Assembly: GCA_965224235.1 (NCBI GenBank) | Contig: CBDCYP010000002.1 | Location: forward strand, 2,139,762 to 2,203,761 | DNA from: G958295935 sp965224235 | Lineage (GTDB): Bacteria > Chloroflexota > Dehalococcoidia > Lucifugimonadales > Lucifugimonadaceae | Length of the DNA: 64,000 bases | Direction of reading: 5' to 3' | Part shown: in pieces, positions 45,004 through 54,557 of the stretch | Numbering within the stretch: the stretch's first letter is position 1 | Layout of the letters: every line of letters starts with the position of its first letter | Translations under genes and position numbers: made by a program | Notes under the pieces: model-generated | What the model was told of the DNA's origin: nothing | Databases searched by the model: none | The model's input: only the letters and a program-made list of their open reading frames with translations

Positions 45004-46061
45004 ACAAGGCGGCATCGGCTTTCACCGACGCGGCAGGACCATCACTGGCTGAGGCCGGCAAGGTCGCAATGGCGACAATCCCCGATAGATTTGAAGGCCT
45101 GCGATGGTACGTGGGTGGCGCCGCCGCGATTCTGGTTTGCCTCATCGTCTGCCTGCTCGTTTGGGAACCCGGCATGGCATTCCCAGCCGCATGGGGAAAG
45201 CCGATCGGTTCAAAGGTGGATGAGTGGATTCTTTGGCTGACTGTCAACGCGTCATGGTTTTTCGACGGCATCAAGAACATAGTAACCAAGGTCCTGGTCA
45301 CCATCGAAGACCTTCTCCTGTGGATTCCCTGGCCCGTCATCATACTGGGAGTCGGGCTCACGGCCTGGAAGGTTTCAGGCCGAATCATGGCGCTGTTCGC
45401 GATCGTTGCTCTGGTGCTGGTTGGTCTGATGGGCAGGCTTCCTGGGGGTACCAGTACCTTGTGGGAAGGGTCGATGGAGACGCTGGCGCTTATAATCGTA
45501 TCCGTTAGCATCTCGCTAATAATCGGAATTCCGCTCGGCATAATCGGCTCGAGGAGTTCATTTGCCAATTCACTGATGCGCCCAGTCCTGGATGGAATGC
45601 AGACAATGCCCAGCTTTGTCTATCTGGTGCCGGGCATATTGTTTTTCGGACTTGGCAATGTTCCCGCTGTCATGGCAACGGTGATTTACGCAGCTCCTCC
45701 AGTGATTCGGCTAACCAACCTGGGTATTCGTCAAGTGTCGGCTGAGGCGGTTGAAGCGGCGCGGTCATTCGGAACGACTCCTCTTCAGCTGCTGACCAAA
45801 GTCCAGATTCCCCTGGCGTTGCCTACGATAATGGCTGGCATAAACCAGACCACCATGATGGCCCTCGCAATGGTTGTGGTAGCCTCTCTTGTAGGCGCAG
45901 GCGGCCTGGGCGAGGCGGTTCTCAGGGCATTGGGCAGGCAAGAAGCGGGCAACAGCGCCATCGCCGGTCTCGCCATCGTCGTTATGGCGGTCATAATCGA
46001 CAGGATCACTCAAGCGGCTGCTCGGGAGCGGGAGCGCGTCCTGTTGGGGACTGGCGGTTAA
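44991..46061 (+). CDS. proW: Betaine/proline ABC transporter permease (ProW-like)
   Basis: A 356-residue inner-membrane permease with a long N-terminal part (LNKAASAFTDAAGPSLAEAG ...) and six or more helices. The permease core contains GIPLGIIGSRSSFANSLMRPVLDGMQTMPSFVYLVPGILFFGLGNVP and an EAA loop EAVEAARSFGTTPLQLLTKVQIPLALPTIMAGINQT, as in ProW/OpuAB. ATG 44991 has AGGAGAAC shortly before it and overlaps the ATPase gene. It forms the channel for the ProX-like lipoprotein that follows about 80 bp later. Confidence 0.93.
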   Translation: MAGLNKAASAFTDAAGPSLAEAGKVAMATIPDRFEGLRWYVGGAAAILVCLIVCLLVWEPGMAFPAAWGKPIGSKVDEWILWLTVNASWFFDGIKNIVTKVLVTIEDLLLWIPWPVIILGVGLTAWKVSGRIMALFAIVALVLVGLMGRLPGGTSTLWEGSMETLALIIVSVSISLIIGIPLGIIGSRSSFANSLMRPVLDGMQTMPSFVYLVPGILFFGLGNVPAVMATVIYAAPPVIRLTNLGIRQVSAEAVEAARSFGTTPLQLLTKVQIPLALPTIMAGINQTTMMALAMVVVASLVGAGGLGEAVLRALGRQEAGNSAIAGLAIVVMAVIIDRITQAAARERERVLLGTGG

Positions 46062-46139
46062 CAGCGTTTCCTGAAACGGGGACTCACCATAAGCCATCCT
46101 TGATAAAGGAAGGCTGATAGCAACAAAGGAGTGTGAAGC

Positions 46140-47522
46140 GTGACTGAAAAGCGGATAAAAAACTTGGGCATACTGAAATTACCGGCGATGATCGGGACTC
46201 TGTTGGCGCTTATGGCCTTGGCAGGGCTGATGGCAGTCGCCATGGCCGCGGTCGCCTGTGGCGGCGAAACCGTGGAGGTTGAAAAAATCGTCACCGTGGA
46301 GGTTGAAAAACCCGTCACTGTCATCGAGAAGGTCGTCGAGACCGTCGTCGTGGAAAAGATGGTCGAAGGCAAGACCGTGACTGAGGTCCAGACTGTCATA
46401 GTCGAAAGGCCCGTCACCGTCACCGAGAAGGTCGTCGAGACCGTCATCGTGGAAAAGATGGTCGAAGGCAAGACCGTGATGGAGGTCCAGACTGTCATAG
46501 TCGAAAGGCCCGTCACCGTCACCGAGAAGGTCGTCGAGACTGTCGTAGTCGAAAAGGCCGTCACAGTTACCGAGAAGGTCGTCGAGACCGTCGTCGTAAT
46601 CCAGCGGGAGGAGGAAGAGCCGAAAGAAACTATCGTCTTTTCCGACCTGAACTGGACAAGCGCACAGGTACAGAACCGGATCGCCCAGCACATCCTGGAA
46701 AACGGTTACGGGTACCCGACCGACGTGATTCTTGGCGCCACCCTGCCGAACTTCCAGGGGTTACAGAAGGGCGATATCCACGTGACGATGGAGATATGGC
46801 TGCCGAACCAGTCAATCGGCTGGGAGAAGGCCGTGGAGATCGGCGACGTGGTTTCGGTCGGAACCAGCCTCGTTGGCGACTGGCAGAGCACGTTCGTAAT
46901 CCCGAAGTACATCGCTGATGAGAACCCCGGCCTGAAGACGCCCCAGGACCTGCTGAAGCCCGAGTATCAAGAGTTGTTCGCTACGGCCGACAGCAGGGGC
47001 AAGGCGCGCCTCGTCGCATGCGTCATCGGCTGGTCCTGTGAGACAGTCAACACGGAACAGATCGAGGCCTATGGACTGGCCGACGGTCTGCATGTGATAA
47101 ACCCAGGTTCGCAGGAGGCGATGTTCGCCGAGGTCAATGCGGCGTGGGAGAAAAAAGAGCCGTGGCTCGGCTACATGTGGGGTACGGGCGACCCCGGGCT
47201 GAAGCTCGATCTCGTTCGCCTGGAAGAGGTGCCATACACCAAAGAATGCTGGGACGCCGACAAGGCTTGCGCTTTCGACGAGTCGTTGGTTCTCGTAGCC
47301 GTTCACAAGAGCCTGCTTCCCCGCGCGCCCGACGTGATTGGTTTCTTGCAGAATTGGGAGTTCTCAATAGACCTCTACAAGTCCATCTTCCAGTGGATGG
47401 ACGCCAACCCCGGCAGCGAAGCCTCCGAGGCAGCCCTGTGGTTCCTTAAGAACAACAAGGTATGGGAGAGTTGGGTGACTCCTGAAGCCGCGGCCAAGGT
47501 CAATGCTGCGCTGGAGTCGTAA
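46140..47522 (+). CDS. proX: Betaine ABC transporter binding lipoprotein (ProX-like) with VEK repeats
   Basis: A 460-residue lipoprotein: signal peptide with lipobox (MAAVACGGE, Cys near 39), then residues 45-160 of V/E/K-rich repeats (units containing ERPVTVTEKVVETVIVEKM), then the OpuAC-type binding domain (about 165-460). The domain starts IVFSDLNWTSAQVQNRIAQHILENGYGYPTD and has NLPNFQG-like and GYMWGTGDP blocks with aromatic residues that normally cage quaternary ammonium groups. GTG start at 46140 follows AAAGGAG at 8 bp. Last gene of the operon, followed by a hairpin terminator. Confidence 0.92.
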   Translation: MTEKRIKNLGILKLPAMIGTLLALMALAGLMAVAMAAVACGGETVEVEKIVTVEVEKPVTVIEKVVETVVVEKMVEGKTVTEVQTVIVERPVTVTEKVVETVIVEKMVEGKTVMEVQTVIVERPVTVTEKVVETVVVEKAVTVTEKVVETVVVIQREEEEPKETIVFSDLNWTSAQVQNRIAQHILENGYGYPTDVILGATLPNFQGLQKGDIHVTMEIWLPNQSIGWEKAVEIGDVVSVGTSLVGDWQSTFVIPKYIADENPGLKTPQDLLKPEYQELFATADSRGKARLVACVIGWSCETVNTEQIEAYGLADGLHVINPGSQEAMFAEVNAAWEKKEPWLGYMWGTGDPGLKLDLVRLEEVPYTKECWDADKACAFDESLVLVAVHKSLLPRAPDVIGFLQNWEFSIDLYKSIFQWMDANPGSEASEAALWFLKNNKVWESWVTPEAAAKVNAALES

Positions 47523-47551
47523 GCCCAGCCGCTAGCGATCACCCTTAAATC

Positions 47552-47598
47552 AGTGAGAAGGTCAGGCCAGTTCGGTCGGGCCTTCTCACTGAGTCTTT
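47552..47598 (+). terminator. Terminator after the betaine transporter operon
   Basis: Outer stem CAGTGAGAAGG/CCTTCTCACTG with an inner GGCC pairing, then TCTTTC. It ends the three-gene operon. Confidence 0.7.
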
Positions 47599-47599
47599 C

Positions 47600-48063
47600 G
47601 GCTGTTGTCGCGATCGTAGCTCGTGCGCTTTGAGTACGCGTTCGTGCTGTCCTCCAATGCAACTGATGGCGCCGGAAAGTCTGAGGATGCTGCTAACAGC
47701 GTTCATCAGAGCCGCCATCACCTGTGGCGCCACACCACTTCGTACCTGAGGAACTAGGCGCCCAAGCCCGCGCGCCCGCCGCCAAGAACGAAAGCCTGCG
47801 TCAAGGGGTATAGATGCTTGGCTGGCGGCAGGTGACGTCATAGCGTCCCACTCGACGGAGCACTTGCGGAGATATTAAAAGGGTCAAGAAGTTGTCACAT
47901 GGCCCGTTTCTATTTGTCCGGGCAAAGATAGCCGCCTCAATCTCCAACCCAAAGACAGTACACCTCCACCCCGTCCGCAACCGGTGTGCGCCAAGGGCGC
48001 CTGCCGGTTGGCGACGGTGGAATTGGGCTGATAATGTGTTCGGCAGCCTCGAGGGTGTGAAAT
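47600..48063. other. Intergenic region, no gene recognised
   Basis: Nothing convincing was seen on either strand between the terminator and the next gene. Confidence 0.4.
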
Positions 48064-49998
48064 GTGGCACGTCTGAGCATGGTTTCCAATCCTAAATGGG
48101 TGTCATTGGCAGCCTTGTTGCTGGTTGCTCTGACGATGATGTTCGGCATCCAGCTCATGCGGGCGCTCTTCGTCGGGATGGCCGTCTACCTGATCCAGGT
48201 CCAGGAAATCAGCCTGATATTGGTGGGCGCCCTGGGTTTAGCGGTGTTCCTGTGCGGATTTATGGCCCCCGTCTTGCGCCGCTCCCTAGGCCCCCGGAAC
48301 GCCATACCGATTGTCATCGGCCTTCTGACACTGGTCTGGCTGGCCGAGAAGATCGTCTCATCCCTTCCCGGGGATCTCGGCCTCTCGATCGCCGGCACGG
48401 TGCTGTTTCTGTGGTCCTTGCCACTCCTGTTTCGATCGATCCGAACCAAGGGCGGCGGCGGCGCTCATGCAGTGGTTGCCTTGTTGTTGGGCTTCTCCGC
48501 CGATACCGCCGTAAAGGGCATCTTCGGCACCATCGACCTCTCATGGGCGGAGGGAGTTGCGGGCTACGTCGTCGCATCAGGTCTGGTTGTAACCCAAGGA
48601 TTCCTTCTGTGGCGGTTTGCGTCGGCTGGAGGCAGGGACGAGAATCAAGGGCCCGCCGTTTCCGCCTTGACATATTTGGCCTTTGGCCCGGCGTTGGCGT
48701 TGCAGTTCCTGTTATTCCAGAACGTTGCCCACCAGACGGTGCTCATCGGCTGGCCGCAACCCGCGGTGTACGCATGGATTCTTGCAGCCAACGTCATTGG
48801 AGTTGCGGTCGCAGTCGAGCTGGCGAGATTGGACAGAGGCCTGCCCTGGCCAATACTGGCGCTGCTCGGGGTCCTGCTGGTCGCAATGGTAGCGGTCGAT
48901 CAGTCGGGCTTTGCGGCCGCCCTGGTAGCGCTAGGCGGTCAGGTCGTAGTTGCGGTCGCCTTGATGTCCGTCGTCAAGGCAACGAGCGAATCCGCGGTCG
49001 AGCATTCGAACCGCGGTATTTCGACTTGGGTGGGCATCGGCATGGTTGTAATGCCGGCGATGCTCTTCGTCCATTACGCCAACTACGCTACCGATGTCCC
49101 CGTGCCAAAGGAAGCCGCGCGTCCCCTGGCCGCCCTATTGATCGGCCTGGCGGCGCTTCGGGCCGGCTTGGCGGGCCAAACTGTGGGAACGCCGGTATCC
49201 AGGGTTGTCAGTGTCCCCGTGTTGCTCCTGCTGATACTCCCATTGGTCCAACTCGCGACATGGAAGAACGTAGAGCACATTCAGGGCGCCGGATACCCGG
49301 TTCGGGTCATGTCCTACAACCTCCACCAGGGCTTCGACGTCCACGGACGCCACGGAATCGAGAATATTGCCAGGGTCATAGAGGCCGAGGACCCGGACAT
49401 CATCGCGCTGCAAGAGGTTTCGAGAGGCTGGGTCGTGAATGGCTCCGTCGATATGCTGGTATGGCTCTCGCAGCGCCTCGAAATGAACTACGTGTGGGGT
49501 CCGGCGGCCGATCCAGTGTGGGGCAACGCGGTCCTTAGCCGATTCCCAATTGTCAATTATCAGAATCACGAGATGCCCAATAACGACGCGATCCGCCTCG
49601 ACCGGGCGTTCCTGACAGCGGAGATCGACGTGGGCGGCGGAGAGACAATCGACGTGATAGCTACCCACTTCCACTCCGGCGACGGCGACTCTGCAATCAG
49701 GGTCCGGCAGGCGAAGGCTGTACTTGAGGCTGTCGACAGCGGCAGGAGCACTGTATTGATCGGAGACTTCAATGCCCGTCCCGATCACACGGAGATGCTC
49801 CTGATTTCAGGCTCCGGCCTCAACGACACATTCGTCAATTCCAGAGTAACGGGGGACGGTTTTACATATCCTTCCGACGATCCCAGGCAACGCGTTGACT
49901 ACATTTGGGCCAGTCCCGAATTGAAGGCCAGAGATTTTTCTAACCCCGATAGCCTGGCGTCAGACCATCTGGCCGTGGCGGTCACGCTCTACCGGTGA
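48064..49998 (+). CDS. Polytopic membrane protein with C-terminal EEP hydrolase domain
   Basis: A 644-residue protein. Residues 10-400 contain about ten to twelve hydrophobic helices. Residues 415-644 form an endonuclease/exonuclease/phosphatase domain: VRVMSYNLHQGFDV, PDIIALQEVSRG (catalytic Glu), then IDVIATHFHSGDGDS (His), STVLIGDFNARPDH (Asp/Asn), and SLASDHLAVAVTLY (terminal Asp-His). All EEP catalytic residues are present, so the soluble part is likely an active phosphodiesterase acting on a lipid, nucleotide or nucleic acid outside or at the membrane. I do not know the membrane family. GTG start at 48064 with GAGGG upstream; ATG 48079 is an alternative. Confidence 0.8.
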   Translation: MARLSMVSNPKWVSLAALLLVALTMMFGIQLMRALFVGMAVYLIQVQEISLILVGALGLAVFLCGFMAPVLRRSLGPRNAIPIVIGLLTLVWLAEKIVSSLPGDLGLSIAGTVLFLWSLPLLFRSIRTKGGGGAHAVVALLLGFSADTAVKGIFGTIDLSWAEGVAGYVVASGLVVTQGFLLWRFASAGGRDENQGPAVSALTYLAFGPALALQFLLFQNVAHQTVLIGWPQPAVYAWILAANVIGVAVAVELARLDRGLPWPILALLGVLLVAMVAVDQSGFAAALVALGGQVVVAVALMSVVKATSESAVEHSNRGISTWVGIGMVVMPAMLFVHYANYATDVPVPKEAARPLAALLIGLAALRAGLAGQTVGTPVSRVVSVPVLLLLILPLVQLATWKNVEHIQGAGYPVRVMSYNLHQGFDVHGRHGIENIARVIEAEDPDIIALQEVSRGWVVNGSVDMLVWLSQRLEMNYVWGPAADPVWGNAVLSRFPIVNYQNHEMPNNDAIRLDRAFLTAEIDVGGGETIDVIATHFHSGDGDSAIRVRQAKAVLEAVDSGRSTVLIGDFNARPDHTEMLLISGSGLNDTFVNSRVTGDGFTYPSDDPRQRVDYIWASPELKARDFSNPDSLASDHLAVAVTLYR

Positions 49999-50305
49999 CG
50001 AAGCGTGGCCTACGTTGACTGCCGCCGTGGGGCCGGCCACATTCTGGCGATGTTACCGAGGAGGCTTCACCGCTTTGGCGCTCAGACAGCGTCGGCCGGC
50101 ATTTTCTCAGGACGCTATCAACCCTTCCTGGGGAACGGTCCAGGGGAGCGATGCTACGTGTGCAACGAGCTTGGCGCGGGGCATCGGCATGTCTCCTACG
50201 GATACGTCGTTTACCACCGGCGCGTGGCGATCCAGCGCATCCGGCAAAAGAATTCAGAGATCCATCGGGTCCTTCGCCCTCATTCCCACTGCGTCGAATG
50301 ACTAG

Positions 50306-51119
50306 GGCCTGTTAACATTATCTCAGCGCATCAGCGATGAGGGCGAATAATATGAATCCCGGAAAGAGGGCGTCCAGCTTTTCAAAGCGGGAGAAGATAC
50401 GGCGGTAGCCTTTCAATCTCCGGAACAGGCGCTCGATCTCATTTCGCCTCTTGTACATCTCCCTGTCGTACTCCCGGGGTTCGACCCGGCTCCTGAGCGG
50501 TGGAACGACAGGCGTGAACCCCAGCGCCGGCGCAAGTTGGCGCGTCTCGCCGCCCTCGTACGCCCGGTCCATTGCCAGAGCCAGGCTTGTGGCGTTGTGC
50601 GCCAAGACGCCTGAGCAGGCTGCGCCCTTCAGGCGCATCGCGGGCCTGTCCCGGAGAGAGCGGGAAGGTCATGGCCGTTCGGGCATCCGCGGCAACCATA
50701 TGAATCCTGGTAGTCCATCCGCCACGGGATCTGCCGATGGATTGCGGTCCGTTTCTTTTAACGCTCCAGTACCGTCGGGGTGTACCTTGACGATGGTACT
50801 GTCCATTGAGACCGGCTCGAGCTTGATGCGGACTATCCGTTCCCGCTGCAGCCGTTCGAATACCCTGTCGAGCACGCCATTCTTCGACCAGCGATTCATC
50901 CTGGTGTAGATGGTGTGCCAGTTGCCAAAGCGTTCCGGCAACCCCCGCCACTTGCAGCCCTGCTCGGCGGCGTACAGGATGGCGTTGAGTACCTGCAGGC
51001 TCGGCATGCTTACGTTGCCCCGCTGCACTGGCAGGCAGTGATCTACGCGTTCATACCGGGATTGTGTGATTTCCAACCGGGAAAGATAACATGATCAAAA
51101 CCGTTAGTGTTAACAGACC
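50306..51119. mobile_element. IS5-family element, TSD CTAG
   Basis: 814 bp with inverted ends GGCCTGTTAACA (left) and, on the other strand, GGTCTGTTAACA (right), flanked by CTAG at 50302-50305 and 51120-51123. The YTAR duplication is the IS5-group type and the same as that around the MITEs. It carries a broken transposase on the minus strand. Confidence 0.88.
50318..51076 (-). pseudogene. IS5-family transposase, frameshifted
   Basis: The first part (51076 to about 50760) runs MEITQSRYERVDHCLPVQRG ... GCKWRGLPERFGNWHTIYTRMNRW and carries the first catalytic Asp (SMDSTIVKVHPDG). The frame then shifts by -1 at a GTTAAAAGAAAC stretch, where GPQSIGRSRGGWTTRIH continues; IS5 relatives can use programmed frameshifting here. 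A second shift near 50590 returns to the first frame for the second Asp (LALAMDRAYEGG) and the Glu (KRRNEIERLFRRLKGYRRI). Two shifts, at least one probably a true mutation, suggest that this copy no longer makes an active transposase. Confidence 0.8.
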
Positions 51120-51123
51120 CTAG

Positions 51124-51598
51124 TGGTGTTCATGGGATTCCCCGCCTATCGTTGACTCGGCAAGTCCTGTGCGCCTCGCCGGCCATAGCGATGATGGCGA
51201 TGGGGCTCGCGCCCGCGCGGGTCCATTACGAGATACGTGAGTTAATTCCTGTGTTGGTCATGCGTCCGTCAATTGTAGGCAAAGGCGACGCTAGAAGAGT
51301 CAATGAAAGTCTGAAATTCCAGCGGTCCCTGGTGGCGTGTCGGCGGCGTCTGCGCTGGCTTGGACCAACGCGGGTACACGTTGCCTCGCGTCAGCCAAGC
51401 TAGCAGGCTCTGACTGCAAACCGTCCAATGTTCGGCTGGCGCCGTTTTCCGTCAACTGGAATGAGGTCGCAAGCGCTTCTAATCATTTCCACGGTCACTT
51501 CTGCCGATATGGATGCGGCAATTTTGACAAGGATTCTGAAACGGGGTAATGTCCGGTCACAACCGAGACAAATCAAATACTCGGAGGAGTTCAAGAAA
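51124..51598. other. Intergenic region before the second peptide transporter
   Basis: No gene is recognised. The frame of the next gene stays open back to 51428, but the ribosome site selects 51599. A promoter for the binding protein is expected here but was not resolved by eye. Confidence 0.35.
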
Positions 51599-53539
51599 AT
51601 GTCAGTTCGCCGTATTAAATGGATTCTGTTGCTGTCCGTTGCAAGCGTTGCCTATGCGTTAGTCGCGTGTGGCGGCGACCAGACGCCAGCAGTAGAACGC
51701 ATAGTCGAGACTGTAATAGTCGAGAAGCCCGTCACCCGCGTGGAGAAGGTAGTCGAGACGGTCATCGTCGAAAAACAGGTCGCTGGCGAAACCGTCAAAG
51801 TAGTAGAAACAGTCGTCGTCGAGAAGCCCGTCACCCGCGTGGAGAAGGTAGTCCAGACCGTGGTTGTAACTACCGAGAAAGTCGTCGAAAAGACGGCCCC
51901 CGGTGAGTTTTTCGGCGAGGTGGTGGCCAACAACACCGACACACCGGCGGGGAAATTCTCTAACCAGGTCCCGTTGCACTACCTGATGCACTACTACGGC
52001 TTCACAGAGCCGCTGATGAGGGCAAATCACTCACCCCCACCGAACTACTCACGGGTTCCTTCCGGGAACGGTATCGCGGAGTCCTGGGTCATTGCGCCGG
52101 ATGGCAGCCAGATCACCTTCAAAATCCGCGAGGGCGTCGAGTTCCATGAAGGTTGGGGACCCCTGACTGCTCACGACGTCGGATTCAACTTCGATGAATG
52201 CTGGAGAGAGGGAATCACGTGCGCATCCCGCGCAGGCGCAGAGCAGTTCGTGGACAGCTGGGAAGTAATCGACGACCGGACATTCGTGGTCAACGTCAAG
52301 GAGTCCGGGTTGATTCCGGAGTGGTGGGACGGAGTATTCGGCAACACCGCCTATCAGGCCATCCAGATGTTCTCGAAGAAACTCTTCGACGACTTGGGTT
52401 ACGATCAGGCCGTTGACGTTCCGATCGGCACGGGTCCGTTTGGGATAGTGGAGTGGGTTGCAGACTCCCACATCATCCTCGAGCCGGCCTTCGACCGGCA
52501 CTGGCGCCGAACGCCGCAGATCGCCCGCGTAACGGTCAGGGAAATCCAGGAGCCTTCGGTCCTGATCGCCGCGATGAGGACCGGTGAAGTGGACATAGGC
52601 AAGGTCCCGCTGAAGTTCATCAACTCCACGTTGCGGGACATTGATGGCGCCAGGACACAGGGGCTGGGCGTACCTAACAACCAGACATTCATCTTTGCCG
52701 GCAATTACTGGTCTTCGACCGAACCGGGAAGCGGAGCTACTGAAGACAACCACGGACCGATCGGGGCCCGCACGGGATTCCTTCCGGACAGCGATCACCC
52801 GTGGATCGGCGACCCGTCAGATCCGGCCTCGATGGAACGCGCTCGCAAAGTGCGGGAAGCATTGAGCATCGTGATAGACAGGGCGACAATCGTCGATAAG
52901 ATCCAATCAGGGATAGGCCGCCCGTATTACTCGAACATGAACTCGCACCCCGGCGATGACGCATGGCAGGAGTCGTGGAAGATCCCTTACGATCCCGAGC
53001 GGGCCAAGCAACTATTGGAGGAAGCTGGCTACGGGAACGGATTCAAGTTTACGACGCACGTTGCGCCGGACCGTGAATGGGAACCTGAAGTCGGGGCAGC
53101 CGTTGCCCAGTACTGGCGCGAGCTTGGGCTCGACGTGCAGGTGGACAACACCACCTACATCACGGCCAGGCCGCAGTTGGTGGAGAGAAAGAAGGACAAC
53201 CCCTGGATGATTCACACCGGCACCGGCCAGACCCTGGACGGCGCCGGGATTTTCGCCTGCTGTTTCAAGCCGACAGGTGGGTTCAACTTCGGCATCGAAG
53301 TGCCTGACGAGATCTGGCAAATGGCGGAGATGAACAACGACATTGTGAACACCACGCGCGAGGAACGTATCGCCAGAAACATTGAGATCCAGAACTTCTT
53401 CTCGAACAACTGGCTTACGGCGCCCATAGCGCAATTGCCAAACACCTACGTCGTTCGCCCGGAGATAGCGGAATGGACCCCGTACATGGCGCAGACACCG
53501 GAATTCAACTCGCCCGAGACGATCAGGGTTAACCGCTAG
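51599..53539 (+). CDS. Peptide/nickel-type ABC binding lipoprotein with VEK stalk
   Basis: About 646 residues. A signal peptide ends in a lipobox (VAYALVACGG, Cys near 20). Residues 25-95 are V/E/K-rich (ERIVETVIVEKPVTRVEKVVETV type), a likely stalk. The SBP_bac_5 domain follows: SWVIAPDGSQITFKIREGVEFHEGWG, then TFVVNVKESGLIPEWW, then RKVREALSIVIDRATIVDKI. It is similar to the lipoprotein at 33597 in its domain order and several phrases (PDSDHPWIGDPSDP), so the two systems are paralogous. GGAGGAG 9-15 bp before ATG 51599 fixes the start. Confidence 0.9.
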   Translation: MSVRRIKWILLLSVASVAYALVACGGDQTPAVERIVETVIVEKPVTRVEKVVETVIVEKQVAGETVKVVETVVVEKPVTRVEKVVQTVVVTTEKVVEKTAPGEFFGEVVANNTDTPAGKFSNQVPLHYLMHYYGFTEPLMRANHSPPPNYSRVPSGNGIAESWVIAPDGSQITFKIREGVEFHEGWGPLTAHDVGFNFDECWREGITCASRAGAEQFVDSWEVIDDRTFVVNVKESGLIPEWWDGVFGNTAYQAIQMFSKKLFDDLGYDQAVDVPIGTGPFGIVEWVADSHIILEPAFDRHWRRTPQIARVTVREIQEPSVLIAAMRTGEVDIGKVPLKFINSTLRDIDGARTQGLGVPNNQTFIFAGNYWSSTEPGSGATEDNHGPIGARTGFLPDSDHPWIGDPSDPASMERARKVREALSIVIDRATIVDKIQSGIGRPYYSNMNSHPGDDAWQESWKIPYDPERAKQLLEEAGYGNGFKFTTHVAPDREWEPEVGAAVAQYWRELGLDVQVDNTTYITARPQLVERKKDNPWMIHTGTGQTLDGAGIFACCFKPTGGFNFGIEVPDEIWQMAEMNNDIVNTTREERIARNIEIQNFFSNNWLTAPIAQLPNTYVVRPEIAEWTPYMAQTPEFNSPETIRVNR

Positions 53540-53639
53540 GCCAGGTGTTCAACGTCGCCCTTTTCACAATCGACATAACGTACTGGCCCCGGAGCATCGG
53601 CGAACTTCACGCACGTAGACCCCCGGAACAGGACATGGC

Positions 53640-54557
53640 GTGGCCCGATTTCTGATCAGGCGCGCCGTCCTTGGCCTGTTCGTCATGTGGTTCGCCACGA
53701 TTGTCGTCTTCTCGCTTTCACGGGCGGCTGGAGACCCTCGATACCTCTTCGTCAGCGAATACTCGACGAGGGAGCAGTGGGACGAGTGGGGCGTGCGCTT
53801 TGGCCTGGATCGCCCTTACCCGATGCAATACCTCATCTGGCTGGGCAGTGCAGTGAAGGGCAATTTCGGCGAGTCGATCTATTTCAACGACGAACCGAAA
53901 AAGATCATCGGCGGCCGGTGGCTGGCAACAGCCCAACTCGCTGTCGGCGCATACACGTTCGCCCTCGTCGTTGGTGTGCCGCTGGGTGTCTGGTCTGCGA
54001 TATCCCGCGGAACGGGCCTGGACCTTCTGGCGCGCAGCATTGCCCTAGTGGGCCAGGCAATGCCGGGATTCTGGCTTGGAATCATGCTCATTCTGCTGTT
54101 CAGCGTGCAACTGAATCTGCTGCCCACGTCCGGTTTCGGGGGATGGAAGCACCACGTTTTGCCCTCCATAACGCTGGGTTGGTTTCCGGCTGCGGGCATC
54201 CTTCGTCTCGTAAGGTCTTCGATGCTCGACACTCTCGATTCCGAGTACGTGAAATTCGCACGGGCAAAGGGCGTATCCGGCCGGAAGATCATCTGGAAGC
54301 ACGGGTTCCGTAACGCAGTGATTGTGCCGCTGACCTACGCCGGCATTCTCCTGGCGGCGTTTATCACGGGCGCCGTAGTAACCGAGACGGTGTTCTTCTG
54401 GCCGGGCCTTGGCAGGCTTTCGGTACAGGCGGTGTTCAACACCGACTTCCCGATGCTCAGTGCGCTGGTGCTTTTATTTACAGCCACGTTTCTTGTAGTC
54501 AACCTCGCAATCGACCTGCTGTACCTGGTAATAGACCCCCGGATCAGGATTCAGTGA
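53640..54557 (+). CDS. Peptide-type ABC permease (DppB-like), second system
   Basis: A 305-residue six-helix permease. N-terminus ARFLIRRAVLGLFVMWFATIVVFSLSRAAGDPRYLF; the EAA loop is ARAKGVSGRKIIWKHGFRNAVIVPLTYAG; it ends LLYLVIDPRIRIQ. Very like the permease at 35752, supporting duplication of a whole importer. The next gene overlaps its stop by 4 bp, so the two permeases are translated together. Confidence 0.93.
   Translation: MARFLIRRAVLGLFVMWFATIVVFSLSRAAGDPRYLFVSEYSTREQWDEWGVRFGLDRPYPMQYLIWLGSAVKGNFGESIYFNDEPKKIIGGRWLATAQLAVGAYTFALVVGVPLGVWSAISRGTGLDLLARSIALVGQAMPGFWLGIMLILLFSVQLNLLPTSGFGGWKHHVLPSITLGWFPAAGILRLVRSSMLDTLDSEYVKFARAKGVSGRKIIWKHGFRNAVIVPLTYAGILLAAFITGAVVTETVFFWPGLGRLSVQAVFNTDFPMLSALVLLFTATFLVVNLAIDLLYLVIDPRIRIQ

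Noticed and set aside
50005..50305. Two overlapping small frames after the EEP gene
   Set aside because: Neither resembles a protein family, and both lack a ribosome site; the region may be remains of a gene cut by the IS.
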